From: Methanococcus vannielii SB
GTDB taxonomy: Archaea; AGJL01; Methanococci; Methanococcales; Methanococcaceae
NCBI RefSeq assembly: GCF_000017165.1
Contig: NC_009634.1
Coordinates: 820,249 to 884,248, forward strand
DNA length: 64,000 nt
Direction: 5' to 3'
The notes beneath the pieces are model-generated. The model had not been told where the DNA came from, searched no databases, and was given only the letters and a program-made list of their open reading frames with translations. Below, piece by piece: positions 7,972 to 17,291 of this stretch. Within the stretch, counting starts at the first letter, position 1, and the number at the start of each line of letters is the position of its first letter. Both the position numbers and the translations under genes were made by a program.

Positions 7972-9348
7972 GTGAGTTTTTTAAATGAACTTAACTTAGA
8001 TATTGAAAAACTTGAAAAATTACTTGAAATTGGAACTTACGCTGATTTAAGAGTAATTACTGGAGAATCAAATAATATAGTTCAAAAAGATGGCATAATT
8101 GAAGAGATTTCTTCAGGAATGGCATCTGGAGTAATTATAAGAGTTTTAGAGAAAAACGGATGGGGTTTTGCAACATCAAATAATATTTCAATAAATAATA
8201 TTGGCGAATTAATAAATAAAGCCTATAAAATGGCTAAAATATCAAATCAACATACTGATAAAGAAGTAACTTTGAAAGAAGTCCCAATAATTCAGGATAA
8301 AGTTAAATCAGGTATAAAAATACATCCTGAAGATATTTCTATCGGGGAAAAAAAAGAATATCTAAAATCTGCACATGAAAATATGTCTGGTGAAAAAATT
8401 GTCAGTACTTCTGTTTCATATGGAGATGGAGAAGGACATTCATTACTTTTAACGAGTGAAGGGACTAGAATTGAAAATGAAAGTATAAAAACACTTATTA
8501 GAATGACTGCAATCGCAAAAGATGGCAATTTACAGTTTGCATTTGATAGAGTAGGCGGAAATGGGTTTGAAGCAGTGTGTGATGCAAATATAGAAGGAAT
8601 GGCCCGTAGAACTAAAGAAAGAGCCTTAAGATTACTTCGTGCAGAAGCTTGCCCTAAAGGAAACTTTAATGTAATTTTAGACCCTGAACTTGCAGGCGTT
8701 TTCATACATGAAGCAGTGGGACATGCAGCTGAAGCTGATTTAATACTCCAAAACGACAGTGTATTTATAAACCAGCTTGAAAATTCCGTTGGGAGTGAAT
8801 TTGTAACAGTTATTGATGATGCAACTATTCCAAATTCTTTTGGGCAGTATAAATATGACCATGAAGGGGTTAGTGGAAAAAAAACAGTTTTAATTGAAAA
8901 TGGCATTTTAAAAAGTTATGTCCATTCAAGGGAAACTGCAGGACGATTAAATATGGAAACTACGGGAAATTCAAGATCAGAAGGACTTAGTAAGCCCATT
9001 GTAAGGATGAGTAATACCTACGTTAAACCAGGTTCTTGGACGTTTGAAGAACTTTTAGAAGATACAAATTCGGGTATTTTTCTAAAAGGTTCAAGGGGAG
9101 GGCAAGTTGATACTGGAAAAGGACTATTCCAGTTTAATGCTGTTGAAGCATTTTTAATTGAAAATGGACAGTTGACAAGACCATTAAGAGACGCAGGACT
9201 TAGTGGTGAAATTTTAGATATATTACACCACGTAGATGCAGTTTCAGACGAATTTGAATTAAGTGTTGGATATTGTGGAAAAGGAGGACAAAGTGTCCCA
9301 GTAGGCGATGGCGGGGGAAGCATTAGGACGAAAACAACGCTTTCTTAA
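7972..9348 (+). CDS. tldD: TldD-family metalloprotease subunit
   Basis: TldD is the catalytic half of the TldD/TldE (PmbA) protease heterodimer, known in bacteria for trimming modified peptides such as microcin B17. The zinc motif HEAVGHAAEAD is present, with His246, Glu247 and His251, so this 458-residue protein is the active TldD rather than the PmbA partner. The GTG start at 7972 has GGTGA 6 bases upstream. The PmbA-like partner gene is about 38 kb away at 47376-48638. A small membrane protein gene follows 10 bases downstream. Confidence 0.9.
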   Translation: MSFLNELNLDIEKLEKLLEIGTYADLRVITGESNNIVQKDGIIEEISSGMASGVIIRVLEKNGWGFATSNNISINNIGELINKAYKMAKISNQHTDKEVTLKEVPIIQDKVKSGIKIHPEDISIGEKKEYLKSAHENMSGEKIVSTSVSYGDGEGHSLLLTSEGTRIENESIKTLIRMTAIAKDGNLQFAFDRVGGNGFEAVCDANIEGMARRTKERALRLLRAEACPKGNFNVILDPELAGVFIHEAVGHAAEADLILQNDSVFINQLENSVGSEFVTVIDDATIPNSFGQYKYDHEGVSGKKTVLIENGILKSYVHSRETAGRLNMETTGNSRSEGLSKPIVRMSNTYVKPGSWTFEELLEDTNSGIFLKGSRGGQVDTGKGLFQFNAVEAFLIENGQLTRPLRDAGLSGEILDILHHVDAVSDEFELSVGYCGKGGQSVPVGDGGGSIRTKTTLS

Positions 9349-9358
9349 GGGGGTAACA

Positions 9359-9520
9359 ATGGAAAATTTAATTTCGAAAATGGTTGATTCACTTATTAAA
9401 GACATTTTGGGAATTTTATCAGATATGGCTTTTTTATTAGCTGCCCTACTGATTTTAATCATTTTAGCATACGCTTTTATATATCTTGTAAAAAATATGG
9501 TATTTAAAAAGAAAGAATAA
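9359..9520 (+). CDS. Small single-pass membrane protein (53 aa)
   Basis: No family was recognised. The ATG at 9359 has a strong AAGGGGG site and lies 10 bases after tldD, so it is probably cotranscribed. The product has an amphipathic N terminus (MENLISKMVDSLIKDILG), one long hydrophobic segment at about residues 22-46 and a Lys-rich tail (FKKKE), which predicts a cytoplasmic C terminus. The frame is open upstream to an ATG at 9308, but that part overlaps the conserved end of tldD and lacks a ribosome binding site. It may help place the TldD complex at the membrane; this is speculation from position only. Confidence 0.65.
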   Translation: MENLISKMVDSLIKDILGILSDMAFLLAALLILIILAYAFIYLVKNMVFKKKE

Positions 9521-9528
9521 ACAATAAT

Positions 9529-11232
9529 CTATTCCATTAAACTCAATTTTTTTAACTTGTTATAAAAATTATCCCCCTTTACGAAATATGCGTATGATTC
9601 GGATTTTCTAAGAACTAATTCATCGCCTGCTTTTGCCTCAAATTCAATATTTCCATCAACTACAATAAATGTTGACTTTTTTAGTATCTTAATTTTTATT
9701 TCTGAATTTGCATTTACAACTAACGGCCTTGAAGAAAGTTTAAATGGACATATTGGAACTATTACGAAACCATCCACTGTTGGTTCAATTATTGGGCCCC
9801 CTGCACTTAAAGAATATGCAGTTGATCCATTTGGTGTTGAAATTATAATCCCATCTGCCCGTACATCCTCTACCATACCCCCATTTATATGGACTTCAAA
9901 ATGTAGCATTTTTGCAGGGTTTTTTGTTGTTATAACAACTTCATTTAGGGAATCCGGTAAAATTTGCTGTTTTCCGTCAGAAAATCTCAAAAAACTTAGA
10001 AGTTTTGTTCGTTTTTCAATCTTATAGCTTCCAGAAGCTACTGAATCTATTGCAAAAAACACATCTTCCTTACTAAATTCAGTTAAAAATCCAACTGTGC
10101 CCATGTTTATGCAAATTATAGGAATTTCATTTCCGTTAATCATTTTTGAGGTTCGAAGTACAGTACCATCTCCTCCGATAGATATTACATGGGATATATC
10201 TTCAATTTTAGTAATGATATTACATTTTTCAGGTAACCTGCTTTTTAAAGCATCGTAAGTACCAATATCAAGTGCATATTTTATTCCTTTTGACTCCAAA
10301 TAATTTATAACATTTAATGCAAGTTCAGTAGATTCTTCCCTATCAATCCTTGAAACTATGCCGATATTTGTTGGTTTAAGGCTCCATTTGTTTCCAAAAA
10401 TTCCTACAAGCTTTTTATGGAGTATTTCATTTGAACATATTATTGAAGTTTTTGAATTTACATCTAAGCTAAGGTTTATTTCCTGTCCATTTTTATCCGT
10501 TACATATCCTCCTGCTTCCTTAATTATAACGTAACCTGCTGCAATATCGCATAATCTAGTTGTTTCATTTACATTTATAAAAGCATCAAGAGAACCCCTT
10601 GCAACATAACACATTTCAAGTGCAATCGAACCAAAAAGTCTTATACGCCTGAATTTCCTATCTTTTATAAAATCAAGAGTTTCTCCAGAAATATCATGTG
10701 CAAAAAGTCCTATTGAGGAGTCTTTAAGATTTGAAGTATTTGAAATAGATATTGCTTTTTTTTCATCTTTTTTTAAAAAATATGCCCCCTGTCCCCTTTT
10801 AGCGTAGTAAGTGTCACCTGTTGCAATATTTCTTACAACACCAACTTCAAGGTCTTTCATTTTAAGATTTTTAATTAATTCATCGGGTTTTTCAGTGTTA
10901 CCGTTTAATCTACCAATTGCAATTGATGCTGAATAAAAAGGAATGTCCTTTAAAGAATTATATGTTCCATCAACAGGGTCGAGCACTATTACGTACTCCG
11001 GATTATTTTTTCCAATTTTTTTAAATCCAATTTCTTCACTAACAAGTATTGCTGAACCGAACTTTTCTATCGAACTTATTGCAGTATTTTCTGCAACTAA
11101 GTCTATTCTTTTTGTTGGCGTCCCATCTGCACCAATTTTAACTACTTCATTTGATTTTTCCCAACCAATTAATGGCTTTATACTTTTTTCGATATTCTTA
11201 GTAATGGTTAACGCCATTTCAAGCATGTCCAT
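9529..11232 (-). CDS. Bifunctional NADP phosphatase / NAD kinase
   Basis: This 567-residue fusion sets the NAD/NADP balance. Residues 1 to about 270 form an inositol-monophosphatase-type domain, with the metal motifs EEIG near 67, DPVDGT near 85 and CDIAAG near 224, which removes phosphate from NADP and may also act on inositol-1-phosphate or fructose-1,6-bisphosphate. Residues about 290-567 are an ATP-NAD kinase domain, with GGDGTVLR and NGSTAYSLSAGGP. The same fusion is known from Methanocaldococcus (MJ0917). ATG at 11232 has GGTGA upstream. It is convergent with the small membrane protein and divergent from PSTK. Confidence 0.92.
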   Translation of the reverse strand: MDMLEMALTITKNIEKSIKPLIGWEKSNEVVKIGADGTPTKRIDLVAENTAISSIEKFGSAILVSEEIGFKKIGKNNPEYVIVLDPVDGTYNSLKDIPFYSASIAIGRLNGNTEKPDELIKNLKMKDLEVGVVRNIATGDTYYAKRGQGAYFLKKDEKKAISISNTSNLKDSSIGLFAHDISGETLDFIKDRKFRRIRLFGSIALEMCYVARGSLDAFINVNETTRLCDIAAGYVIIKEAGGYVTDKNGQEINLSLDVNSKTSIICSNEILHKKLVGIFGNKWSLKPTNIGIVSRIDREESTELALNVINYLESKGIKYALDIGTYDALKSRLPEKCNIITKIEDISHVISIGGDGTVLRTSKMINGNEIPIICINMGTVGFLTEFSKEDVFFAIDSVASGSYKIEKRTKLLSFLRFSDGKQQILPDSLNEVVITTKNPAKMLHFEVHINGGMVEDVRADGIIISTPNGSTAYSLSAGGPIIEPTVDGFVIVPICPFKLSSRPLVVNANSEIKIKILKKSTFIVVDGNIEFEAKAGDELVLRKSESYAYFVKGDNFYNKLKKLSLME

Positions 11233-11320
11233 TTTTTCACCAGTATTAAATAACCATTACGTATTATAAATAAATAACAAAAACATGAAATGATTTAAAA
11301 CTTTGTTCAAAGGTGTATGA

Positions 11321-12103
11321 ATGATTATTATCTTAACTGGACTTCCATCTGTTGGAAAATCCACCTTTTCAAAAACCATTTCAAAAAAAATGTCTGAAAA
11401 AAATATGGATAATATAATTCTTGGAACCGACTTATTAAGAGAAAGTTTTCCAATTTGGAAAGAGTCTTATGAAAAATATATACGTGATTCAAATACGTAT
11501 TTAATAAAAAAAGCACTTGAAAATAAATTCAGCGTTATTGTAGATGATACAAACTACTACAATTCAAAAAGAAGAGATTTGATAAATATCGCTAAATCTT
11601 ACGATACAGTATATATCACAATATACCTAAAAGCCCCTTTAAATATTCTATTAACTAGAAATGTTCAAAGAGGGCAGAAAATACCAAATGAAGTAATAAA
11701 AGATATGTACGAAAAGTTTGATACTCCTGGAAGCAAGTATTCATGGGATTTACCCGATATTGAAATAGATACAATGAAAAAAATAAATTATGATGAAATT
11801 TTAAATGAAATTTTAAAGATAAGTAAATTTAAAAATTTAAAAGCAATAAAAAAGTTAGAAAATCCAAAAATGGACTTTTTAGAAAACGACTTGCAAAAAA
11901 TCGATAGTATGTCAAGACAAATTGTTGGAAACTTAATAAAAACCGGAAAAATCGATAATAAGGAGATTAAGAAAGTTTCTAATATTAGAAAATCTTTTTT
12001 AAAAGAATTTAAAAGTATTGAGCATGAAAAAATTAATTTTAAAAAAATAGAAGAAGAATTTTTAATATATTTAAATGAAAATTTAAAAAAAGATTTTATT
12101 TAG
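11321..12103 (+). CDS. pstK: L-seryl-tRNA(Sec) kinase
   Basis: PSTK phosphorylates Ser-tRNA(Sec) to O-phosphoseryl-tRNA(Sec), the intermediate that SepSecS converts to selenocysteyl-tRNA. The P-loop GLPSVGKST is at residues 6-14, and downstream are the family's DDTNYY segment near 75 and the RNVQRG segment near 107. The C-terminal helical part, about 170-260, is the Lys-rich tRNA-binding region. It has 260 residues, the normal size. ATG 11321 has AAAGGTG. The gene overlaps the convergent dadD by 8 bases. Its presence shows that the organism makes selenocysteine. Confidence 0.9.
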   Translation: MIIILTGLPSVGKSTFSKTISKKMSEKNMDNIILGTDLLRESFPIWKESYEKYIRDSNTYLIKKALENKFSVIVDDTNYYNSKRRDLINIAKSYDTVYITIYLKAPLNILLTRNVQRGQKIPNEVIKDMYEKFDTPGSKYSWDLPDIEIDTMKKINYDEILNEILKISKFKNLKAIKKLENPKMDFLENDLQKIDSMSRQIVGNLIKTGKIDNKEIKKVSNIRKSFLKEFKSIEHEKINFKKIEEEFLIYLNENLKKDFI

Positions 12104-13364
12104 TTAATTCTAAATATGCCTCTTCTGCAAGTTCGTAAACTTTTTCTTCATCAATAGTTACCATTTTTCCATCCTTTAAAGTAAGTTTACCATCAATTAC
12201 AACACTATCAACTGCACCATTAAATGAATAAACTAAGTGTGATTCAATATTTTCTCTCGGTGTTAAGTAAGGTTTTTTAACATTTATAAGTGCAAAATCT
12301 GCAAGTTTTCCTTCTTTTATTTCTCCAGAATTAATATTTAATGCTTTTGCACCGTTTAGGGTTCCAAATTCAAATGCTTCTTTTGCAGTTACTAAAACAG
12401 GATTTAAATTTACCCCTTTATGTATTAAAGCTGCTGTTTTCATTTCTTCAAATAAATTTAAACTATTATTACTACCGCATCCATCAGTTCCAAGAGTTAT
12501 ATTAACTTCGTTTTCTAATAATTTTGCTACAGGGGACACTCCTGATGCCAATTTTAAGTTACTTATAGGATTATGTGCTACAAAGATATTTTTTTCTTTT
12601 ATTATCTTGATTTCAGAGTCATTTAAATGAACACAGTGTGCACAAACGGTAGTTACATTGTCAAAAAACCCAAATGAGTTTAAGTATTCAAAAGGCCTCA
12701 TTTTTGTTTTTTCCAAAACTTGATTTATTTCATCAACGGTTTCGTTCATGTGAATATGAATTGGAACATTATACTCCCTTGCAAGAGCATTTGTACTTTC
12801 CAACAGTTCTTTTGAACAAGTATACGGTGCATGTGGGCCTAAAGCCCCCGTAATTCTTGAATTATTTAATTTTTTAATCATTTCAATAGATTTTTTCGCA
12901 GATTTTAATTCTTTTTCCCTTTTTTCTTCATTAAATAAATCAATCATTCCATATGCAATTGTTGACCTAATTCCTGTTTCATCTACTGCCTTAATTATCG
13001 AATCAAGGAAAAAATACATGTCATTAAATGCAGTTGTTCCGCTTTTAATCATTTCAACTGCCCCAAGTAGGGTTCCAGCATATACTATTTTTTCATTTAA
13101 TTTTGATTCCATTGGCCAAATATGGCCACTTAACCACTCCATTAAAGGAATATCATCTGCAACCCCCCTAAAAAGTGACATTGGAATATGGGTATGCGTA
13201 TTTACCAATCCCGGAATTAAAATACAATTTTTTCCGTCAATTATTTCTGTTTCGTCTTTTGAAACTTCAGAAATTGGAACATTTCCAATTTTTTTAATAA
13301 TATTCCCTTCAACAAGTAAATCCTGTTTTTTTCCGTTAATAATTGCATCTTTTACCAAAATCAT
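12096..13364 (-). CDS. dadD: 5'-deoxyadenosine / S-adenosylhomocysteine / methylthioadenosine deaminase (DadD type)
   Basis: This amidohydrolase (422 residues) deaminates 5'-deoxyadenosine and related nucleosides, recycling by-products of SAM chemistry. Metal ligands are visible in NTHTHIPMSLF (HxH, near residue 60), HIHMNET (near 210), HCVH (near 240) and LGTDGCGSNN (near 290). The family has about 420 residues. A TTG at 13373 is in frame, but GGTTGA overlaps it as ribosome binding site for ATG 13364. It ends 8 bases into the convergent pstK. It is probably promoted from the 88-base gap before pyrE's end. The exact preferred substrate cannot be read from sequence. Confidence 0.88.
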   Translation of the reverse strand: MILVKDAIINGKKQDLLVEGNIIKKIGNVPISEVSKDETEIIDGKNCILIPGLVNTHTHIPMSLFRGVADDIPLMEWLSGHIWPMESKLNEKIVYAGTLLGAVEMIKSGTTAFNDMYFFLDSIIKAVDETGIRSTIAYGMIDLFNEEKREKELKSAKKSIEMIKKLNNSRITGALGPHAPYTCSKELLESTNALAREYNVPIHIHMNETVDEINQVLEKTKMRPFEYLNSFGFFDNVTTVCAHCVHLNDSEIKIIKEKNIFVAHNPISNLKLASGVSPVAKLLENEVNITLGTDGCGSNNSLNLFEEMKTAALIHKGVNLNPVLVTAKEAFEFGTLNGAKALNINSGEIKEGKLADFALINVKKPYLTPRENIESHLVYSFNGAVDSVVIDGKLTLKDGKMVTIDEEKVYELAEEAYLELTK

Positions 13365-13409
13365 TAAAATCAACCCTAAATTTAAAAATTATTAAGCGAC
13401 TAATTTACA

Positions 13410-13440
13410 ACTTTTAAATCCAATTTATAGATTTAAAAGT
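13410..13440. repeat. 11-bp perfect inverted repeat between pyrE and dadD
   Basis: ACTTTTAAATC at 13410-13420 pairs exactly with GATTTAAAAGT at 13430-13440 across a 9-base spacer. It begins 12 bases past the pyrE stop and lies upstream of dadD on the same strand. The spacer contains CTATAAATT on the minus strand, a possible TATA box. It could act as the pyrE 3' hairpin or as an operator around the dadD promoter. Confidence 0.4.
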
Positions 13441-13451
13441 AAATTTATAAA

Positions 13452-14009
13452 TTATTTATTAAGTCCAAGTTCTTCGATTGTAACTAAAGGGACTAGTTCA
13501 ACGTTGTTTTGTGCTAAATTTTCTTTTGCACCCTCCAGCCTATCAACAATTACGTAAATTTTCTTCACGATACCTCCAGATGCCCTAATTTCATCAACAG
13601 CCTTTGAAACACTACTTCCCGTTGTGGTAACGTCTTCCATCACGATTACATTGTCTTTTTGATTTAATTCTCCTTCAATTTTATTTTTTGTCCCATATTC
13701 TTTTGCTTTTTTCCTAATTATTAAAAGGTCTTTTTCTATTTCTAACGATACCGCTGTTGCAATAGAAACTGAACCAAGCTCTACTCCCGCAATTTTTAAG
13801 TTTTCGTAATTTTCTTTTGAAGCGTAGTGTTTTACCAATTTTGCAGCTGCTTTTAATACCTTAGGATTTGTAGTGGCTTTTTTAATATCTACATAGTATT
13901 TGCTCTCTTTTCCTGATGCGAGTATAAAGTCGCCAAACTTGACGCAGTTTACCTCTTTTAAAAGATTTACCAATTCATTTTTTAAACTCATTTCTTCCGT
14001 ATTTATCAA
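13452..14009 (-). CDS. pyrE: Orotate phosphoribosyltransferase
   Basis: PyrE joins orotate and PRPP to give OMP in pyrimidine synthesis. The PRPP-binding signature VIVMEDVTTTGSS and the FGDFILASGKESKYY substrate block are present. The start is not certain: TTG at 14009 has a well placed GGTGAT and gives 185 residues; ATG at 13991 gives 179 but has only a weak GGAAG nearby. A GTG at 14018 overlaps the ribosome binding site and is unlikely. TTG is chosen here. The gene is divergent from the S-layer-like gene. Confidence 0.9.
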   Translation of the reverse strand: MINTEEMSLKNELVNLLKEVNCVKFGDFILASGKESKYYVDIKKATTNPKVLKAAAKLVKHYASKENYENLKIAGVELGSVSIATAVSLEIEKDLLIIRKKAKEYGTKNKIEGELNQKDNVIVMEDVTTTGSSVSKAVDEIRASGGIVKKIYVIVDRLEGAKENLAQNNVELVPLVTIEELGLNK

Positions 14010-14115
14010 AAATATCACCTTATAATCCGAACAAAAAAGTAAACTATAAATGCTATTTGAATTATTATATTAAGGTAGTAGATATATCTTTTCTCAAAAA
14101 ATTAATGGTGATTTA

Positions 14116-15450
14116 ATGAGTGCTTCATGTAAGTTAGTCGCACTATTTGTTTTAGCTGCGCTATGTACTATGCCGATAACTTACGGTATAGCCGTAGATA
14201 ACCCCCTAATTGTAGTAAACAGCGGAAAAGTTGACAAAGAGTACGCAGAACTATTAATGAATGAATATTATACAAAAAGAACCGTTGAAGTAAATTCTAA
14301 TAAGGACTTGGTTTTTACGGAAAATATAATATATAATGTTCCTGCAATTGAGGAATTTGAAATTCAAGATGGAAAAGGTAAACTATTGGTTGAATTTACA
14401 AGGTCAGGCGATAGCATTACTTACAAAACTTTTGAATATGAAGAAGAACTTGAATCTAGAAATAAAGATGATGAAGTAACATTCATGGGTAAAACCTATA
14501 AACTTATAGATTATAATTCAGGAAGTAGAATAGTACTTGGAAATAAAGTTAAAGATATCGAAACCACTGGAGAATTCACCTATGAAGACTACAAGTTTAC
14601 GATTATCGGTAGAAATAGTAATAGTGAGCTATTAATGAGTGTTCATAAGGGAAATACTCGTGTAGAAAACGTAAAAATATTTTTAAAAGATAGATATACT
14701 GTAAAAGATTCGGAAATTTCAATATATTACGATGAATACCTTGAAAGTGGAAAAACACCTTATTTTTTCTTTGAAATCTATGATTCAATAGAGTTAAAAA
14801 ATAGAGAAAACTATGATTCAAATGGTGAATTTAGGGTAACTTTGGACGGAAAAAGAATAAATCTCGACTATAGATCACCTAGAACCCTATCAAAAGACTT
14901 TAAATTATTAAATTACGATATTAAAGTTTCAGAAATTAGCAATAGTGATTCAACAGTATTTTTTACAGTTAAAAGAAATGCTAACTACATTTTAGATATG
15001 AAAGAAGGAACCAAATACCTTGGAAATAACATTTTTGCAGTAAAAATAGAAAAAAGTAATTCAGATGATGAATTATACCTTTACAAAAACGGTAAAAGGT
15101 ATGAAAAAATTGTTGACTATCAGGGTTCTGTTCAGGTAATAGATCAGGACGAACTATTAAGTGCTTCATCTGACTTAATTTTAATTGGCGGCCCAGTTTC
15201 AAACAAAGTTACAGAAAGTATTCAAAATAGCTTAAAAATTAAAGTTACAAATGATAATCCTGGCCCAAAAAGGGGGGTAATTCAAAAAATTGTAAATCCT
15301 AAAAATAAAGATAGCACAATTTTAGTTCTTGCAGGTTCAGATAGGGAAGGAACCAAAGCATGTGTTTTAGCACTAAATCAGGGACTTTATAATGGCCAAG
15401 ACAATATTATAGTAGAGTTAACTGGAGACAATAGTGTAAGAATTATTTAA
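14116..15450 (+). CDS. S-layer-like secreted protein
   Basis: This 444-residue protein begins with a signal peptide of about 25 residues, a hydrophobic stretch (LVALFVLAALCTMPITYG) followed by small residues. The C-terminal region has SSDLILIGGPVSNKV followed by VLVLAGSDREGTKA-like sequence (here ILVLAGSDREGTKACVLAL), the typical ending of Methanococcales S-layer proteins (S_layer_N/S_layer_C families). Similar sequence lies at the N terminus (NPLIVVNSGKVDKEYAE). It is about 20-30 percent shorter than the main S-layer protein of this group, so it is probably an accessory surface protein. ATG 14116 has GGTGAT. It stands alone, between pyrE and DUF366. Confidence 0.75.
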   Translation: MSASCKLVALFVLAALCTMPITYGIAVDNPLIVVNSGKVDKEYAELLMNEYYTKRTVEVNSNKDLVFTENIIYNVPAIEEFEIQDGKGKLLVEFTRSGDSITYKTFEYEEELESRNKDDEVTFMGKTYKLIDYNSGSRIVLGNKVKDIETTGEFTYEDYKFTIIGRNSNSELLMSVHKGNTRVENVKIFLKDRYTVKDSEISIYYDEYLESGKTPYFFFEIYDSIELKNRENYDSNGEFRVTLDGKRINLDYRSPRTLSKDFKLLNYDIKVSEISNSDSTVFFTVKRNANYILDMKEGTKYLGNNIFAVKIEKSNSDDELYLYKNGKRYEKIVDYQGSVQVIDQDELLSASSDLILIGGPVSNKVTESIQNSLKIKVTNDNPGPKRGVIQKIVNPKNKDSTILVLAGSDREGTKACVLALNQGLYNGQDNIIVELTGDNSVRII

Positions 15451-15548
15451 ACAAAATAATAGTGATTTTGACTCCCATTTTAATTAAATATTATTTTATT
15501 TTTCCTTTCTTTTTGGATAACTTTTATAAAGAAAATTTTGGTGATTTT

Positions 15549-16160
15549 ATGAAAATTATGAAAAAAATCGACTTTGATACGATTTCTGTAGTCGTTTTAG
15601 AAGAAGTTAAAACATATACTGGAGAAGAAATTGAACCATTTTGGGCATTTAAAATGTTTGACATCCAAAAAGATAGTATTATCGGATTTAATGGCCCAAT
15701 GAACGTAAAAATAGAAAATATGAAAGATTTAAAAGATATAAAGGAAGAACAAGATATAAAAACCCCGATAATGTCGTCAGATGCCCTAAACTTTATAGTT
15801 GAACACTTTGATAATCCTGATTTAAAAATGATTTATTTAAGGCAGAGGATACTCGTATCAATTGCTAAAGACGTTATTGAAAATTATTCTGGATTAAAAT
15901 TGAAAAAATCTGGAGATGACCTTTATTTTAACGAAAAAAAGTTGTCAGTATGTATTGCATGTAGGGGGGTAAGTTCTGGAAAAATACATCTTGGAATAAA
16001 TGTAAAAAGTGATTTTGTCCCAACTCACGTTTCTGCAATCGGTTTAAATGATATTGGCTTAAGTAATGTATTAGAAATTATGGAAGATATTGCAGTTGAA
16101 TACGCAAATGAAATGTCAAAAATTGAAAGGGACATTAGAAAAACGCTTCCTTTATTTTAA
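15549..16160 (+). CDS. DUF366 family protein
   Basis: This conserved archaeal protein of unknown function has 203 residues. It shows family-type blocks: EPFWAFKMFDI near residue 28, DSIIGFNGP near 40, NFIVEHFD near 80, a central LRQRILVSIAKDVI helix and GDDLYFNEKKLSVCIA. ATG 15549 is preferred, with GGTGAT 4 bases upstream. The frame is open further upstream to 15462, but that stretch (hydrophobic and Phe-rich) overlaps the apparent promoter region and has no ribosome binding site. No membrane segment is visible, so it is probably cytosolic. The domain name rests on remembered family features; no reaction can be assigned. Confidence 0.7.
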   Translation: MKIMKKIDFDTISVVVLEEVKTYTGEEIEPFWAFKMFDIQKDSIIGFNGPMNVKIENMKDLKDIKEEQDIKTPIMSSDALNFIVEHFDNPDLKMIYLRQRILVSIAKDVIENYSGLKLKKSGDDLYFNEKKLSVCIACRGVSSGKIHLGINVKSDFVPTHVSAIGLNDIGLSNVLEIMEDIAVEYANEMSKIERDIRKTLPLF

Positions 16161-16204
16161 AATTTTATTCTGTTAATTTTTACTTTTACTTACTTTTATT
16201 TTTA

Positions 16205-17209
16205 TTAAAATTTTTCAATATATTTAAAACCCTGTTTTGAATTTCTCCTACTTAGTTCCTTTGAAACTTCGTTTAAAATTCTAAGACGCTTTAACGACCA
16301 TTCCGGTGAAATTTTTATTTCATTTGGAACTTTATCCTTTGAAACTCTTTGAATAATTACGTACTTTGAAAGATGTTCTAAAAAGTCAGTTACTAAATAG
16401 ATGTACTGTTTTTCATCTAAAGACTTATATTCTCCTTTCCAGTATAATAACTCTAATTCGGTGTTTTCTATGACTACAAGGGGGTAAATTTTAAGTGCGT
16501 CTATTTTTAAGTCGGATAACACCTTCGCAGTTTTCATCATCATTTTCCAATTTTCATTTGGAAGGCCCAAAATTATATGCCCACATACAAGTATTCCTCT
16601 TTTTTTGCATTCCGTTAAAACTCGTTCTACATCTTTTGACGTATGTTTTCGGTTTAAAAAATCAAGCGTTTCATCGTGCATCGTTTGAATTCCTAAATCT
16701 ATCCATATTTCATATCCTTGCTTCACATAATGTTCCAAAATATCGAGTTTTTCATTTTCAAGACAGTCTGGCCTTGTACCAATTGAAAGTCCTATTACAT
16801 CTTCAAAAGAAAGTGCATAATCCCATAACTTCTTTAGGTGGTTTAAAGGCCCGTGAGTGTTTGTTCCAGGATAAAAATAAACGTAAAATTTACTTATCCC
16901 TTTTTCCCTATTTTGTTGAATCTGGCATTCTATTTGTTCTTTTAAAGAATATTTAATATTGCAGTATTCTACACTTATTGATCGGCCCATTTTAGGGCAA
17001 AATATGCATCCCCTTGTATCTGTCGTTCCATCCTTATTAGGGCATGAAAATCCCGCATCAACTGCCACTTTAAACGTTTTATAGTCTCGCTCTCTTTTCA
17101 TGTAAAGGCCGTACTGGGCGATATTAAATCCATCCGTGTAAATTTTATCTACAATATTTTTATCTATTGAACCATTATTAGTTCTGTAAATCTGACCGAC
17201 CAAATTCAT
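16205..17209 (-). CDS. Radical SAM protein, YhcC/TIGR01212 family
   Basis: This is a radical S-adenosylmethionine enzyme of 334 residues, related to the Elp3 and coproporphyrinogen oxidase-like groups. The [4Fe-4S] cysteines lie in CPNKDGTTDTRGCIFC (near residue 54), a C-x11-C-x2-C spacing that differs from the common CxxxCxxC and is typical of this family. Further blocks are YFYPGTNTHGP near 112, IGTRPDCL near 142 and CGHIILGLP near 209. The substrate is unknown, with tRNA modification a possibility from relatives. ATG 17209 has GGTGG upstream. It is divergent from pheS. Confidence 0.88.
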   Translation of the reverse strand: MNLVGQIYRTNNGSIDKNIVDKIYTDGFNIAQYGLYMKRERDYKTFKVAVDAGFSCPNKDGTTDTRGCIFCPKMGRSISVEYCNIKYSLKEQIECQIQQNREKGISKFYVYFYPGTNTHGPLNHLKKLWDYALSFEDVIGLSIGTRPDCLENEKLDILEHYVKQGYEIWIDLGIQTMHDETLDFLNRKHTSKDVERVLTECKKRGILVCGHIILGLPNENWKMMMKTAKVLSDLKIDALKIYPLVVIENTELELLYWKGEYKSLDEKQYIYLVTDFLEHLSKYVIIQRVSKDKVPNEIKISPEWSLKRLRILNEVSKELSRRNSKQGFKYIEKF

Positions 17210-17291
17210 GAAACCACCGGAATCTAAAATTTATAGGATATAATAAATATCCGGTCTTTATATTGATATATGTTCATTAAAGGTGAAAATT

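Noticed and set aside
8292-8906. Long antisense frame inside tldD (204 codons)
   Set aside because: It is a codon-bias shadow of the conserved TldD coding sequence, with no start signals. The same holds for the antisense frames in the thermosome and pgk genes.
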